Of a DNA stretch of 64,000 nucleotides, positions 26,833 through 35,011 are shown one piece after another. The DNA comes from Gammaproteobacteria bacterium UBA7803 (GTDB lineage: Bacteria > Pseudomonadota > Gammaproteobacteria > Pseudomonadales > Azotimanducaceae): contig DLCH01000078.1 in NCBI GenBank assembly GCA_002480525.1, positions 132,821 through 196,820 on the forward strand. Direction: 5' to 3'. Under the pieces are notes generated by a model, which saw only the letters and a list, made by a program, of their open reading frames with translations, did no database searches and was not told the DNA's origin. Position 1 is the stretch's first letter, and every line of letters starts with the position of its first letter. The position numbers and the translations under genes were made by a program.

Positions 26833-27587
26833 GATGAGGCCTCCTGTTCTTTGTGCAGTGTCTTGATCTGGTCCGCGAGGATCTCGCGGGATTCCTCGTC
26901 GAGGGTGCCGTCGCGCAGGCGCTTCGCCAGGGCGGTGCGCCACTGGGACTGGAGCGTGCGCTCGGCTTCGCGGAACCGCTCGCGGATCTGCGCGCGGCTG
27001 GAGTCGGTGGCCACCGCCAGCAGGCTGAGGGCGAGCCCGTACTGGTTGCGGGCTTCCATCTCCTCGAGGGTGAGGGCGCCCTTCGCCCATTCCAGCACGT
27101 TGGCGAGCATGAGCTGGCTGGTGGCGATGGCGAAGGCGTCCGGGTCGATGTCGTCGGCCAGCAGGCCGGCCGCGGTGGCCTGGCCCAGCAGGCGCTTCCA
27201 CAGCACGTAGCGGGGCCCGCTGACCATGTGGCGGAACTCCGGGCCGTCGCGGCTGACCGCCGCGATCATGCTGCGGTAGAAGTCCGGCTCCCGGTTGATG
27301 AGCTGGGACACCAGCGCCTGGGATTCGAACAGCACGTCGATGGCGTCCGCTTCCAGCTTCGACAGCGCCTGCTCGTAGCCGACCAGGTCGGCGTTCAGCA
27401 CGCCGAGCAGGATGGCCTGCTTGGAGCCGAACAGATTGTATGGCGTGGCGATGCTGACGCCGGCCCGCTCGGCCAGGGTCCGCATGGAGAAACCCGGGTC
27501 GCCGCCCTCGCGCATCAGCGCCCGGGCCGCCCCCAGAATGTCGTCCCGGCGCTGGGACTTGCCGATCTCCCGGGATGATTCCGCCAT
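26829..27587 (-). CDS. TetR/AcrR-family transcriptional regulator
   Basis: 252-residue regulator. The N-terminal helix-turn-helix domain spans about residues 12-60, with the recognition region LAERAGVSIATPYNLFGSKQAI. The rest is a helical ligand/dimer domain. TetR proteins usually repress and autoregulate. It is the first gene of a leftward run with overlapping or near-overlapping starts through to the cupin gene, so it probably controls the whole catabolic unit in response to its substrate. A promoter is visible just upstream. Confidence 0.92.
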   Translation of the reverse strand: MAESSREIGKSQRRDDILGAARALMREGGDPGFSMRTLAERAGVSIATPYNLFGSKQAILLGVLNADLVGYEQALSKLEADAIDVLFESQALVSQLINREPDFYRSMIAAVSRDGPEFRHMVSGPRYVLWKRLLGQATAAGLLADDIDPDAFAIATSQLMLANVLEWAKGALTLEEMEARNQYGLALSLLAVATDSSRAQIRERFREAERTLQSQWRTALAKRLRDGTLDEESREILADQIKTLHKEQEASS

Positions 27588-27620
27588 CGCCGACCTCGCA
27601 GGTGGCTGGAGTTAGAACTT

Positions 27621-27650
27621 GTTATACAGCATGGGTAGAACGCGTTTCAA
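27621..27650 (-). promoter_or_regulatory. Promoter with repeat-containing operator for the TetR operon
   Basis: On the minus strand, TTGAAA (27645-27650) and TATAAC (27621-27626) are separated by 18 bases, a good sigma-70 arrangement. They lie about 35 bases before the TetR-family start. The hexamer GTTCTA occurs twice on the minus strand, once in the spacer and once just downstream of the -10, and could form half-sites for the regulator. The local AT-richness stands out against the very GC-rich surroundings. Confidence 0.6.
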
Positions 27651-27668
27651 GCACTCCGGCCGGCGCGT

Positions 27669-29576
27669 TCAGCCCTCGAGTTCGGCCCAGCGCTCGTAGG
27701 CCTGTTCGAGGTCGGCCTGGAGGTCGGCGAGCTGGCGCAGGGTGGCGGCGACGGTGTCCGGATCTTCCTTGTAGAAACCGGGATCGGCGGTGCGGGTCTG
27801 GAGGGCGGCGAGCTCGGCTTCCAGGGTCTCGATGCGCTCGGGGAGGGCGTCGAGTTCGCGCTGGTCTTTGTAGGAGAGTTTTTTGGGGCGGGGGGGTGTG
27901 TTGTCGCGTGATGCTTCGGGTCGCGGCCGGGAGGCCGCTCCTACACCGGAGGGTGTCGCTGGTTTTCTGGGGGCGGGTTGCCGGGCGGCGTGCCAATGGG
28001 CCCAGTCGGTGTAGCCGCCGACGAAGTCCTCGACCCGGCCGTCGGGGCCGATGGCGAGAATGCTGGTGACGGTGCGGTCGAGAAAGCTGCGGTCGTGGCT
28101 CACCAGCAGCAGGGTGCCGGTGTACTCGGCGATCAGCTCCTCGAGCAGCTCCAGGGTCTCGATGTCGAGGTCGTTGGTGGGCTCGTCGAGCACCAGCAGG
28201 TTGGCGGGACGGGTGAACAGCCGGGCCAGCAGCAGGCGGTTGCGCTCGCCGCCGGACAGGGCGCGCACCGGCGAATTGACCCGGGCGGGCGGAAACAGGA
28301 AATCGCCCAGGTAGCCGACCACGTGGCGGGAGCGGCCGCCGACGTCGATGCGGTCGGAGCCTTCCGCGACGTTGTCCCGCACCGAGGCGTCGAGGTCGAG
28401 CTGGGCGCGTTCCTGGTCGAAGTAGGCGACCTCCAGGCCGGTGCCGCGGCGGATGGTGCCGCCGGTGGGTTCCAGCTCGCCTAGCATGAGCTTCAGCAGG
28501 GTGCTTTTGCCGCTGCCGTTGGGGCCGATGATGCCGATGCGGTCGCCGCGCAGGATCGTGGTCGAGAAGTCGCGGATCACCGGCTCGCCGTCGTAGGCGA
28601 AGGCGACCTGCTCGGCCTCCAGCACCAGCTTGCCGGAGCGGTCGGCGGCGGCCAGCGCCATGCTGGCCCGGCCCTGGCGCTCACGGCGCTCGGCGCGCTC
28701 CCGGCGCATCGCTTCCAGCCGCCGCACCCGGCCCTCGTTGCGGGTGCGCCGGGCCTTGATGCCCTGGCGGATCCACGCTTCCTCCTGGGCGAGGGTCTTG
28801 TCGAACTGCCGCGCCGCGTCGCTCTCGGCGTCGAGCATGGCCTGCTTGCGGCGCTGATAGTCGGCGTAGCTGCCGGGAAACGAGTTCAGGTGACCACGGT
28901 CGAGTTCGACGATGCGGGTGGCCAGCCGGTCGATGAGCGCGCGGTCGTGGGTGATGAACACCACGGTGCCGGGATAGCCGAGCAGCGCTTCCTCCAGCGA
29001 ACGGATCGCCTCGATGTCCAGATGGTTGGTGGGCTCGTCCAGCAGCAGCACGTCGGGTTCGCGGACCAGCGCCTGGCCGAGCATGGCCCGGCGCCGGATG
29101 CCGCCGCTGCACTCGGCCATGCGCGCGTCCGCCGGCAGGCCCAGCCGGTCCAGGGTCGCCTCGATGCGCTGGGAACCGTCCCAGGCGCCGGCGGCTTCCA
29201 CCTCGGCCTGCAGGCGGCTGAACGCCTTGAGCTCGGCCTCGCCGCCCGCGCCGAGGGCGAGGCTCGCCGCGTGGTAGCGCGCCAGCAGCCCGGCCTGGTC
29301 GCCGAGGCCGGCGGCCACCACCTCGTAGAGGGTCAGTGACTCGGCCTCCGGCACCTCCTGGGCCAGCCGGGCGACGCTGAGCCCGTCGCGGCGACGCAGG
29401 GTGCCGCTGTCCAGGGCGCGCTCGCCGGCCAGCACCGCCAGCAGGGTGGACTTGCCGGCGCCGTTGCGGCCGATCAGGCACACCCGTTCCTTCGCCTCCA
29501 CCGTCAGGTCGGCGTGGTCGAGCAGCGGCACGTGGCCGAACGCCAGACAGGCGTCCTGCAGTTGCATCAGAGACAT
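27669..29576 (-). CDS. uup: ABC-F family ATPase (Uup)
   Basis: 635-residue soluble ABC-F protein with two ATP-binding cassettes and a C-terminal coiled coil, the Uup arrangement. The first cassette has GRNGAGKST and CSGGIRRR (Cys instead of the usual Leu before SGG), the second GPNGSGKST and LSGGERNR. Both have DEPTN Walker B motifs. The helical linker between cassettes is highly charged. ABC-F proteins act on ribosomes, and Uup also affects precise excision of transposons. A REP half-element lies inside the coding sequence in the linker before the coiled coil. Confidence 0.94.
   Translation of the reverse strand: MSLMQLQDACLAFGHVPLLDHADLTVEAKERVCLIGRNGAGKSTLLAVLAGERALDSGTLRRRDGLSVARLAQEVPEAESLTLYEVVAAGLGDQAGLLARYHAASLALGAGGEAELKAFSRLQAEVEAAGAWDGSQRIEATLDRLGLPADARMAECSGGIRRRAMLGQALVREPDVLLLDEPTNHLDIEAIRSLEEALLGYPGTVVFITHDRALIDRLATRIVELDRGHLNSFPGSYADYQRRKQAMLDAESDAARQFDKTLAQEEAWIRQGIKARRTRNEGRVRRLEAMRRERAERRERQGRASMALAAADRSGKLVLEAEQVAFAYDGEPVIRDFSTTILRGDRIGIIGPNGSGKSTLLKLMLGELEPTGGTIRRGTGLEVAYFDQERAQLDLDASVRDNVAEGSDRIDVGGRSRHVVGYLGDFLFPPARVNSPVRALSGGERNRLLLARLFTRPANLLVLDEPTNDLDIETLELLEELIAEYTGTLLLVSHDRSFLDRTVTSILAIGPDGRVEDFVGGYTDWAHWHAARQPAPRKPATPSGVGAASRPRPEASRDNTPPRPKKLSYKDQRELDALPERIETLEAELAALQTRTADPGFYKEDPDTVAATLRQLADLQADLEQAYERWAELEG
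27921..27944. repeat. REP half-element inside uup
   Basis: A single 24-base copy of the REP arm (ending GGCCGCTCCTAC on the plus strand) lies in-frame in uup. It encodes part of the linker GVGAASRPRPEAS between the second ATPase cassette and the C-terminal coiled coil. The arm is identical to those in the extragenic copies at 5.9, 49.4 and 57.0 kb, and no matching inverted arm is nearby. Confidence 0.85.
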
Positions 29577-29587
29577 GGTGACCGTGG

Positions 29588-30313
29588 TCAGTCGTGGTGG
29601 ACGGTATTCTCGAACACGAAGCCGCCCGGCTGCATCACCAGCCGGTGGCGCTCGCCGTCGGCGTCGGCGTTCCAGTCCGGGTAGCCGGCGTCGCCTTCCC
29701 ACATGGCGACGCGGACGCCGTCGCCGCGCTGGGCGATGCGCGTGCGGTAGAAGCGGGTCGGCGTGTCCCGCAGCCGGGCCAGCAGCGGCTCGATCCGGTC
29801 GTGGCGGGACAGGTGGTGCAGCGTCACCCACGTCGGCGGGGCTAGATCGATGGCGCCCTCGGCGTGCTGCGCCAGGGCGGCGGCCGGCGACAGCCACTGA
29901 TGATCCTGAATCTCGCCGCCGTCCACCTCCACGGCGTGATCGTCCACCGGCGCGGCGAAGAACCAGGTGGCGAAGCGCTTCGGCGTGATCGGCGGCGGCG
30001 TCCAGTGGGAGAACCAGACGAACTCGTCCGGACGGGCGACGATGCCGGTCTCCTCCCGGGTCTCCCGCACCGCGGCGTTGCGGGCGGCGGCGTCCGCGTC
30101 CCGGTCCGCGGGGTAGTCGTCGTCGTCGATGCGCCCGCCCGGGAACACCCACATGCCGCCGAAGGCGATCTTCGAGGTCTTGTGCAGCATCAGCACCTCG
30201 AGCCCCGGATTCTCCCGCAGCAGCACCACCGTGGCGGCGGGAATGGCGGGATTGTCGGCTTCGGTCTTCTCGCCGCCGTCCAGGTCGCCGTAGATGTCGT
30301 TGCGATGCTTCAT
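29588..30313 (-). CDS. NUDIX hydrolase
   Basis: 241-residue NUDIX hydrolase. The Nudix box is stretched by an acidic insertion: it begins WVFPGGRIDDDDY and ends AAVRETREETGI. This layout resembles NUDT19/NudL-like and related enzymes that cleave coenzyme A or other nucleoside diphosphate derivatives. A CoA-pyrophosphatase role is a guess. The start is at MKHRNDIYG; longer in-frame versions run into the MBL gene. It lies 11 bases upstream of uup. Confidence 0.88.
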   Translation of the reverse strand: MKHRNDIYGDLDGGEKTEADNPAIPAATVVLLRENPGLEVLMLHKTSKIAFGGMWVFPGGRIDDDDYPADRDADAAARNAAVRETREETGIVARPDEFVWFSHWTPPPITPKRFATWFFAAPVDDHAVEVDGGEIQDHQWLSPAAALAQHAEGAIDLAPPTWVTLHHLSRHDRIEPLLARLRDTPTRFYRTRIAQRGDGVRVAMWEGDAGYPDWNADADGERHRLVMQPGGFVFENTVHHD

Positions 30314-30345
30314 GCCGTGTCCTGGGGTCTCTCGGGTGTGCCGGA

Positions 30346-31317
30346 TTATCCGCGCCGTTCCTTGTGGAGCTGGGCCATCATGGCGAACAGCGCCTGGGTG
30401 TCGTTGGGGCCGTGGTCGCCGGCGAACTCCTTGTACAGCACCGAGGTGTTGACGGCGATGCGCTCGGCGTCGCCCCAGGAGTCGTAGTCGGCGAGCGAAA
30501 TGTCCCGGGCGGCCTCCAGCACCGGCATGCCGGCATCGTAGCGCTTGCGCGCCTCGTCGCGGATATACACCAGATAGTCGCGCACGGCGCGGACGCCCCG
30601 CAGGTCGGTGATGGGGCCGTGGCCGGGCACCACCAGCGCCGGGTCGAGGCCCTCGATGTAGTCGCAGGCGTCGATCCAGTTCTGCACCGGGCCTGCCCAC
30701 AGGATGGGATGGCCCTCGATGAACAGGATGTCGCCGGTGTAGACCAGCCGCTCCGACGGCACCCAGGCGAGCACGTCGCCGGCGGTGTGGGCCGGCCCCA
30801 CCTGCTGCAGGTGCACGTCCTTGTCGCCGACGCGGATGTCGAACGCGCCCTCGAAGGTGCGGGTGGGCGGCCGCTGCTCGATGCCCTCGAAGGCGAAGTT
30901 GCCGAAGCAGTGCAGGAAGAACTCGCCGACCTCGCCCATCTCCGGCGCGTGCGCCATGAGCTTCGCCATCATCGCCGGGCTCTCGTGGGCCATTTCCTCG
31001 GCGCAGGCCTTCGACGCCACGATCTCGGCGCCGGTGACCAGCTCGTTGCCGTTGCAGTGGTCGCCGTTGGAATGGGTGTTCACCAGCCAGCCGATCTCGG
31101 CCGCGGCGGGCTCGGCCCGCTGCATGGCGCCGAGCATCTCGGCGGTGAGGTACTTGTCGAACAGCGTGTCCACCAGCAGCGACTCGTCGCCGTCGACGAC
31201 GAGGCCGGCGTTGGACCAGCCCCAGCCGCCGTCGGGCTGCAGCCAGGCGTAGGCGCCGTTGCCGAGATCGGTGAGCCCGCGTTTGTACTCGCGGATGCCG
31301 AGCGCGGTCGTGGTCAT
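30346..31317 (-). CDS. MBL-fold metallo-hydrolase
   Basis: 323-residue cytoplasmic metallo-beta-lactamase-fold protein without a signal peptide. The metal motif is THSNGDHCNGN (HxxGDH variant), followed by GPAHTAGDV, YTGDILF and GHGP, the standard order of ligands. It resembles glyoxalase II / quinoprotein-relay-associated MBL enzymes. Substrate unknown. Start at MTTTALGIRE, divergent from the acyltransferase gene. Confidence 0.87.
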   Translation of the reverse strand: MTTTALGIREYKRGLTDLGNGAYAWLQPDGGWGWSNAGLVVDGDESLLVDTLFDKYLTAEMLGAMQRAEPAAAEIGWLVNTHSNGDHCNGNELVTGAEIVASKACAEEMAHESPAMMAKLMAHAPEMGEVGEFFLHCFGNFAFEGIEQRPPTRTFEGAFDIRVGDKDVHLQQVGPAHTAGDVLAWVPSERLVYTGDILFIEGHPILWAGPVQNWIDACDYIEGLDPALVVPGHGPITDLRGVRAVRDYLVYIRDEARKRYDAGMPVLEAARDISLADYDSWGDAERIAVNTSVLYKEFAGDHGPNDTQALFAMMAQLHKERRG

Positions 31318-31429
31318 GGTCGTTCCTCCCCTCGAACCGGGCTCATCATAACCCCATCGCCGCCCGGGAAAATGCCCGCCCCCCGGCCGCGCGGCTTGTT
31401 TTTCCGGAATCTCCCGGTAACTTGCGCAC

Positions 31430-32560
31430 ATGCAGAATTTCGACGCCATCCGGCCCTACCGCGATGACGAGGTGCCGGGCGTGATCGAGCGCCTGGCCAA
31501 CGACCCGGCGCTGCTGCGCGCGGCCGCGGCGTTCTTCGCCCCGCGCCTGGCGCGCTGGCTGCCGGGCCTGGCCCGCTTCGCCGCGCGGCGGGTCATCCAG
31601 CGCCGCACCGCCGGGCTCGACTCGGTGCACGACGTGCAGCTCTGGCTCGCCGACCACATGGCCCGGGTCGTGCGCGACACCACGGTGGAATTGACCATCG
31701 ACGGCCTCGACGCCCTGGAGCCTGGCGTCCCCTACCTGTTCCTGTCGAATCACCGCGACATCGTGATGGACTCGGCGCTGCTCAACTTCCGGCTGCATCA
31801 GGCCGGACACCGCACCGCCCGGGTGGCCGTGGGCGACAACCTGCTCACCGAGCGGTACGCGGCGGATCTCATGCGGCTGAACAAGAGCTTCGTGATCGAG
31901 CGCAGCGTGACCGGCACCCGCGCCGTCTATCAGGCCATCAGCCGCACGTCGGCCTACATCCGCCATTCCCTCGAGGAGGGCGAGTCGGTGTGGATCGCCC
32001 AGCGGGAGGGGCGCGCGAAGGACGGCTACGACCGCACCGAGCCGGCGCTGCTGAAGATGCTGTCGCTGGCCTACCGCAAGGAAGTCGACGGCTTCGGCGG
32101 CCTGCTGGAACGCCTGCGCCTGGTGCCGGTGTCGGTGTCCTACGAGCTCGACCCCTGCGATCTGCGCAAGGCCCACGAGCTGTTCGTGGCGAAGCGGGAC
32201 GGCCGCTACGTGAAGCAGCCGGGCGAGGACCTGGCCAGCATCGTCGACGGTATCATCGGCTTCAAAGGCCGCGTGCACCTGCATCTGGCGCCGCCGCTCG
32301 CCGGCGACTTCGCCGACGCCGACGACCTCGCCGGGACGCTCGACCGCATCATCGTCGGCAACATGCGGGTCTACCCCACCCAGGTGGCGGCGGCGCGGCG
32401 CCTCGGCGAGGACTGCGACGACAGCGCCTGGCCGGCGGTGCCCCGGGTGATGCGGGCGTTCGAGAGCCGGCTGCGGGCCTGTCCGGAGGCCGAGACACCC
32501 TATCTCCTGGGCGGGTACGGCAACGTCGTCCGTCACCGGCGCGAGCTCGGCGTCGCCTGA
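31430..32560 (+). CDS. Glycerolipid acyltransferase-like protein (PlsB/PlsC type)
   Basis: 376-residue protein with the acyltransferase motif NHRDIVMD (NHxxxxD type) near residue 105. Later blocks VIERSVTG and SVWIAQREGRAKDG are equivalent to motifs II-III of lysophosphatidate/glycerol-phosphate acyltransferases. A hydrophobic segment precedes motif I. It probably transfers acyl chains to a lipid at the inner membrane; the acceptor is not deducible. It converges with srkA, 16 bases apart. Confidence 0.85.
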   Translation: MQNFDAIRPYRDDEVPGVIERLANDPALLRAAAAFFAPRLARWLPGLARFAARRVIQRRTAGLDSVHDVQLWLADHMARVVRDTTVELTIDGLDALEPGVPYLFLSNHRDIVMDSALLNFRLHQAGHRTARVAVGDNLLTERYAADLMRLNKSFVIERSVTGTRAVYQAISRTSAYIRHSLEEGESVWIAQREGRAKDGYDRTEPALLKMLSLAYRKEVDGFGGLLERLRLVPVSVSYELDPCDLRKAHELFVAKRDGRYVKQPGEDLASIVDGIIGFKGRVHLHLAPPLAGDFADADDLAGTLDRIIVGNMRVYPTQVAAARRLGEDCDDSAWPAVPRVMRAFESRLRACPEAETPYLLGGYGNVVRHRRELGVA

Positions 32561-32576
32561 TCGCCCTGGCGCCGGG

Positions 32577-33575
32577 CTATATCGACAGGGGCGGCTCGTC
32601 CAGAGCCGCCATCTGCTCGCGCAGCGTCAGGACGTGCTCGGACCAGTAGCGCGGCGTGTCGAAGGTGGGGAAGGCCCGGGGAAAGGCCGGGTCGTGCCAG
32701 CGCCGGGCGATCCAGGCGGCGTGGTGCATGATGCGCAGGGTGCGCAGCGGCTCGATCAGGCCGAGGCTCGCCGGCTCGAAGCGATGAAAGGTCTCGTAGG
32801 CCTCGACGATGGTCTTGAGCTGGCTCTGACGCTCCTCCCGCTCCCCGGACAGCAGCATCCACAGGTCCTGTATCGGCGGCCCGTTCACGCAGTCGTCGAA
32901 GTCCACGAAGTGGGGGGTGTCGTTGCGCCACAGCAGGTTGCCGAGGTGGCAGTCGCCGTGGATGCGGCCCTCGGGCGCGCGGCGCAGGCGTGACGCGGCG
33001 TCGTCCAGCCGGGCGAGGAGCTGCTCCGTCAGGGTGTCGTAGGCGGCCTCCATGTCCGGCGGCAGAAACTGGTGCTCGAGCAGGAACCGGCGGCTCTCGT
33101 GGCCGAGCCACTCGACGCTGAGATCCGGACGGTGCTCGAAGCGGCGGGTGGCGCCGACCGCGTGGATGCGGGCGATGGTGCGCGCCAGCACCTTCAGGTC
33201 GCTCTCGATTTCGATGTTCGGCGGATGCCCGCCCTGGCGCGGATAGACCGCGAACCGGTGCTCGGCGTGGCGGAACAGGGTGGCGCCGTCGCGCTCGATG
33301 GGGATCACCACGGGCACGTCCGCCTCGGCCAGCTCGGCGCTGAAGGCGTGCTCCTCGGCGATCTGTGCGTCGCTCCAGCGCCCGGGCCGGTAGAACTTGG
33401 TGACCACGAAGCCGCCGGACTCCAGCTCCGCCTGGAACACGCGGTTCTCGTAGCTGTTCAGCTCCAGCAATCCGCCGGTGGGGTCGAAGCCCGCGGATTC
33501 CAGGGCGTCGAGGATCGTCTCCGGCGACAGATCGGCGTAGGGGGTCTCGGCGGTGCTGTGAGGGGCGTCGGACAT
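32577..33575 (-). CDS. srkA: Stress response kinase A (SrkA/RdoA/YihE)
   Basis: 332-residue protein kinase-like enzyme. The catalytic loop is HGDCHLGNLLW and the metal-binding motif FVDFDDC, the aminoglycoside-phosphotransferase-type version of the kinase fold. N-terminal NSYENRVFQ and TKFYRPGRW are hallmarks of the YihE group. SrkA phosphorylates proteins and counters programmed death under envelope stress in E. coli. Length is standard. In E. coli it lies by dsbA; here it is by comF. Confidence 0.93.
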   Translation of the reverse strand: MSDAPHSTAETPYADLSPETILDALESAGFDPTGGLLELNSYENRVFQAELESGGFVVTKFYRPGRWSDAQIAEEHAFSAELAEADVPVVIPIERDGATLFRHAEHRFAVYPRQGGHPPNIEIESDLKVLARTIARIHAVGATRRFEHRPDLSVEWLGHESRRFLLEHQFLPPDMEAAYDTLTEQLLARLDDAASRLRRAPEGRIHGDCHLGNLLWRNDTPHFVDFDDCVNGPPIQDLWMLLSGEREERQSQLKTIVEAYETFHRFEPASLGLIEPLRTLRIMHHAAWIARRWHDPAFPRAFPTFDTPRYWSEHVLTLREQMAALDEPPLSI

Positions 33576-33660
33576 GGCAACGCGTGGCTCGATGGGGCGC
33601 CGAGTCTACCACCGATGCCGGCTCCGCCGGGGATGGGAGCCGTGCCTGGGGTGGCGCCGG

Positions 33661-34389
33661 TCAGCCGGGCGCGTCCGGCGGCGGCGTGCGGGTCGCGGCG
33701 AGCACGTGAACCTCCGCCGCGCCGGCGTCGATCAGCGTGCGGGCCGCGGCGGCGGCGGTGGCGCCGGTGGTGATCACGTCGTCGACCAGGGCGACGCAGG
33801 GCCCGGGCGGCTCCCAGCGGCGGCGGCAGCGGAACACGTTGGCCGGCTGATTCAGCCGCCGGGCGCGGCTCGATCCGCGCTGACGCACACCGCCGTGCCG
33901 GGTGAGCAGCGACCGGGCCAGCGGCACGCCGAGCGCCCGGGCCACGGGCACCGCCAGGGTGATCGCCTGATTGTGGCCGCGCCGGGCCAGCCGCCACCAG
34001 CCGAGCGGCACCGGCGCCAGCAGGTCGGGCCGGCGCAGCGCCGGGGACTGCTGGTAGCGTCGCTGCACCGCCTGTGCCAGCAGCACGCCCAGCGTCCGGC
34101 CCTCCACCATGCCGGCGCGGTCCTTCAGGCGGCGTACCCAGAGCGCGGCCTCGGCCTCGTAGCGCAGCGGCGCCACGGTGATGGAGCAGGGCGGCCGCCG
34201 GCGCGCGCAGTCGCGGCAGCGCGCACCCGCCTGGAGCAGCGGCAGGCCGCAGCGCGGGCAGGCGGGCTCGTTCCAGGGCAGGGCGTCCAGGCAGTAGCCG
34301 CAGACGTCCGGGTCCGCCTCGGGCGGCAGGGCGGCCTGACACAGCAGGCACCGCCCCGGCAGCAGGTGTCGCCACCATGGCGTGGTCAT
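33661..34389 (-). CDS. ComF family phosphoribosyltransferase-like protein
   Basis: 242 residues. The N-terminal zinc-finger region has paired cysteines (CLLC, CGYC, CPRCGLP, CRDC). The C-terminal type I phosphoribosyltransferase fold has the PRPP loop LVDDVITTGATA. ComF/GntX proteins are required for DNA uptake in naturally competent bacteria or for DNA use as a nutrient; the exact reaction is unknown. In many gammaproteobacteria this gene sits beside bioB; here it is not. Confidence 0.92.
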   Translation of the reverse strand: MTTPWWRHLLPGRCLLCQAALPPEADPDVCGYCLDALPWNEPACPRCGLPLLQAGARCRDCARRRPPCSITVAPLRYEAEAALWVRRLKDRAGMVEGRTLGVLLAQAVQRRYQQSPALRRPDLLAPVPLGWWRLARRGHNQAITLAVPVARALGVPLARSLLTRHGGVRQRGSSRARRLNQPANVFRCRRRWEPPGPCVALVDDVITTGATAAAAARTLIDAGAAEVHVLAATRTPPPDAPG

Positions 34390-34543
34390 GCCCGTAGCAT
34401 CACATCGGCGGATTTTCCCGTCCGCAGGACCATGGATGGCGCGAATGTGCGAACTGCGTCACGGGTTTCGCCGGCATCCTGCCTGGCGGGCGCCTCCGGC
34501 CGGGAGGACAATATCGGGGTCCTGAAACAGGAGGATCGCTCCC

Positions 34544-34828
34544 ATGGCGGTCAATCCCATCATGAGCGGCGGCCGGCCGCCGGTCGACGCCTTCAACGCC
34601 GGCGTCAGCGGCATCAAGGCAGGCATGCGCGGCGTGGACGGCGCGGCCCAGGAGATCGCCGAGCTCAACGTCAAGGCGCCCGACGGCGCGCCCCGGCCGG
34701 ATTACATGGACAGCGCCACCGACGCCCTCGTGGACCTGAAGATCTATCAGCGCAACGTCGAAGCGGCGACCAAGGTGGTGAAGACCGCCGACGAGATGGT
34801 GGGCTTCCTGCTCGACATCCGGGCCTGA
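34544..34828 (+). CDS. Minimal flagellar rod-like protein
   Basis: 94 residues resembling a severely shortened FlgB/FlgC-type flagellar axial protein. The N-terminal helix (FNAGVSGIKAGMRGVDGAAQEIAELN) corresponds to the rod N-terminal heptad region. The C-terminus, with TDALVDLKIYQRNVEAATKV and KTADEMVGFLLDI, matches the rod C-terminal domain consensus. The middle is almost absent. A strong AGGAGG ribosome-binding site lies about 8 bases upstream. No other flagellar gene is in the window, so a role in flagella is unproven. Confidence 0.65.
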   Translation: MAVNPIMSGGRPPVDAFNAGVSGIKAGMRGVDGAAQEIAELNVKAPDGAPRPDYMDSATDALVDLKIYQRNVEAATKVVKTADEMVGFLLDIRA

Positions 34829-35011
34829 TCCGACCGCCCGGGGCGCCCGGCCAGGGGCCCCAGGCCGGGACGGCCACGCCGACCTTGGCGCCTGCGGCAG
34901 CGCTTGCAGCCGCACTTGCAGCCGCACCTTTCACACCCCCGAATCCCGGTCGCGGTAGACTAAGCGACGCGGGATTCGTCTGTTCCAACGCAGTCAACGG
35001 AGGAGAACGGC
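34829..35011. other. Intergenic region with GC-rich hairpin and short direct repeat
   Basis: 183 bases between the rod-like gene and the large acyl-CoA dehydrogenase. Just after the stop is a GC-rich inverted repeat (CCCGGCC...GGCCGGG) that could end transcription, although no U-tract follows. Further on TTGCAGCCGCAC occurs twice in tandem. GGAGGAG precedes the dehydrogenase ATG. No further gene is seen. Confidence 0.4.
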
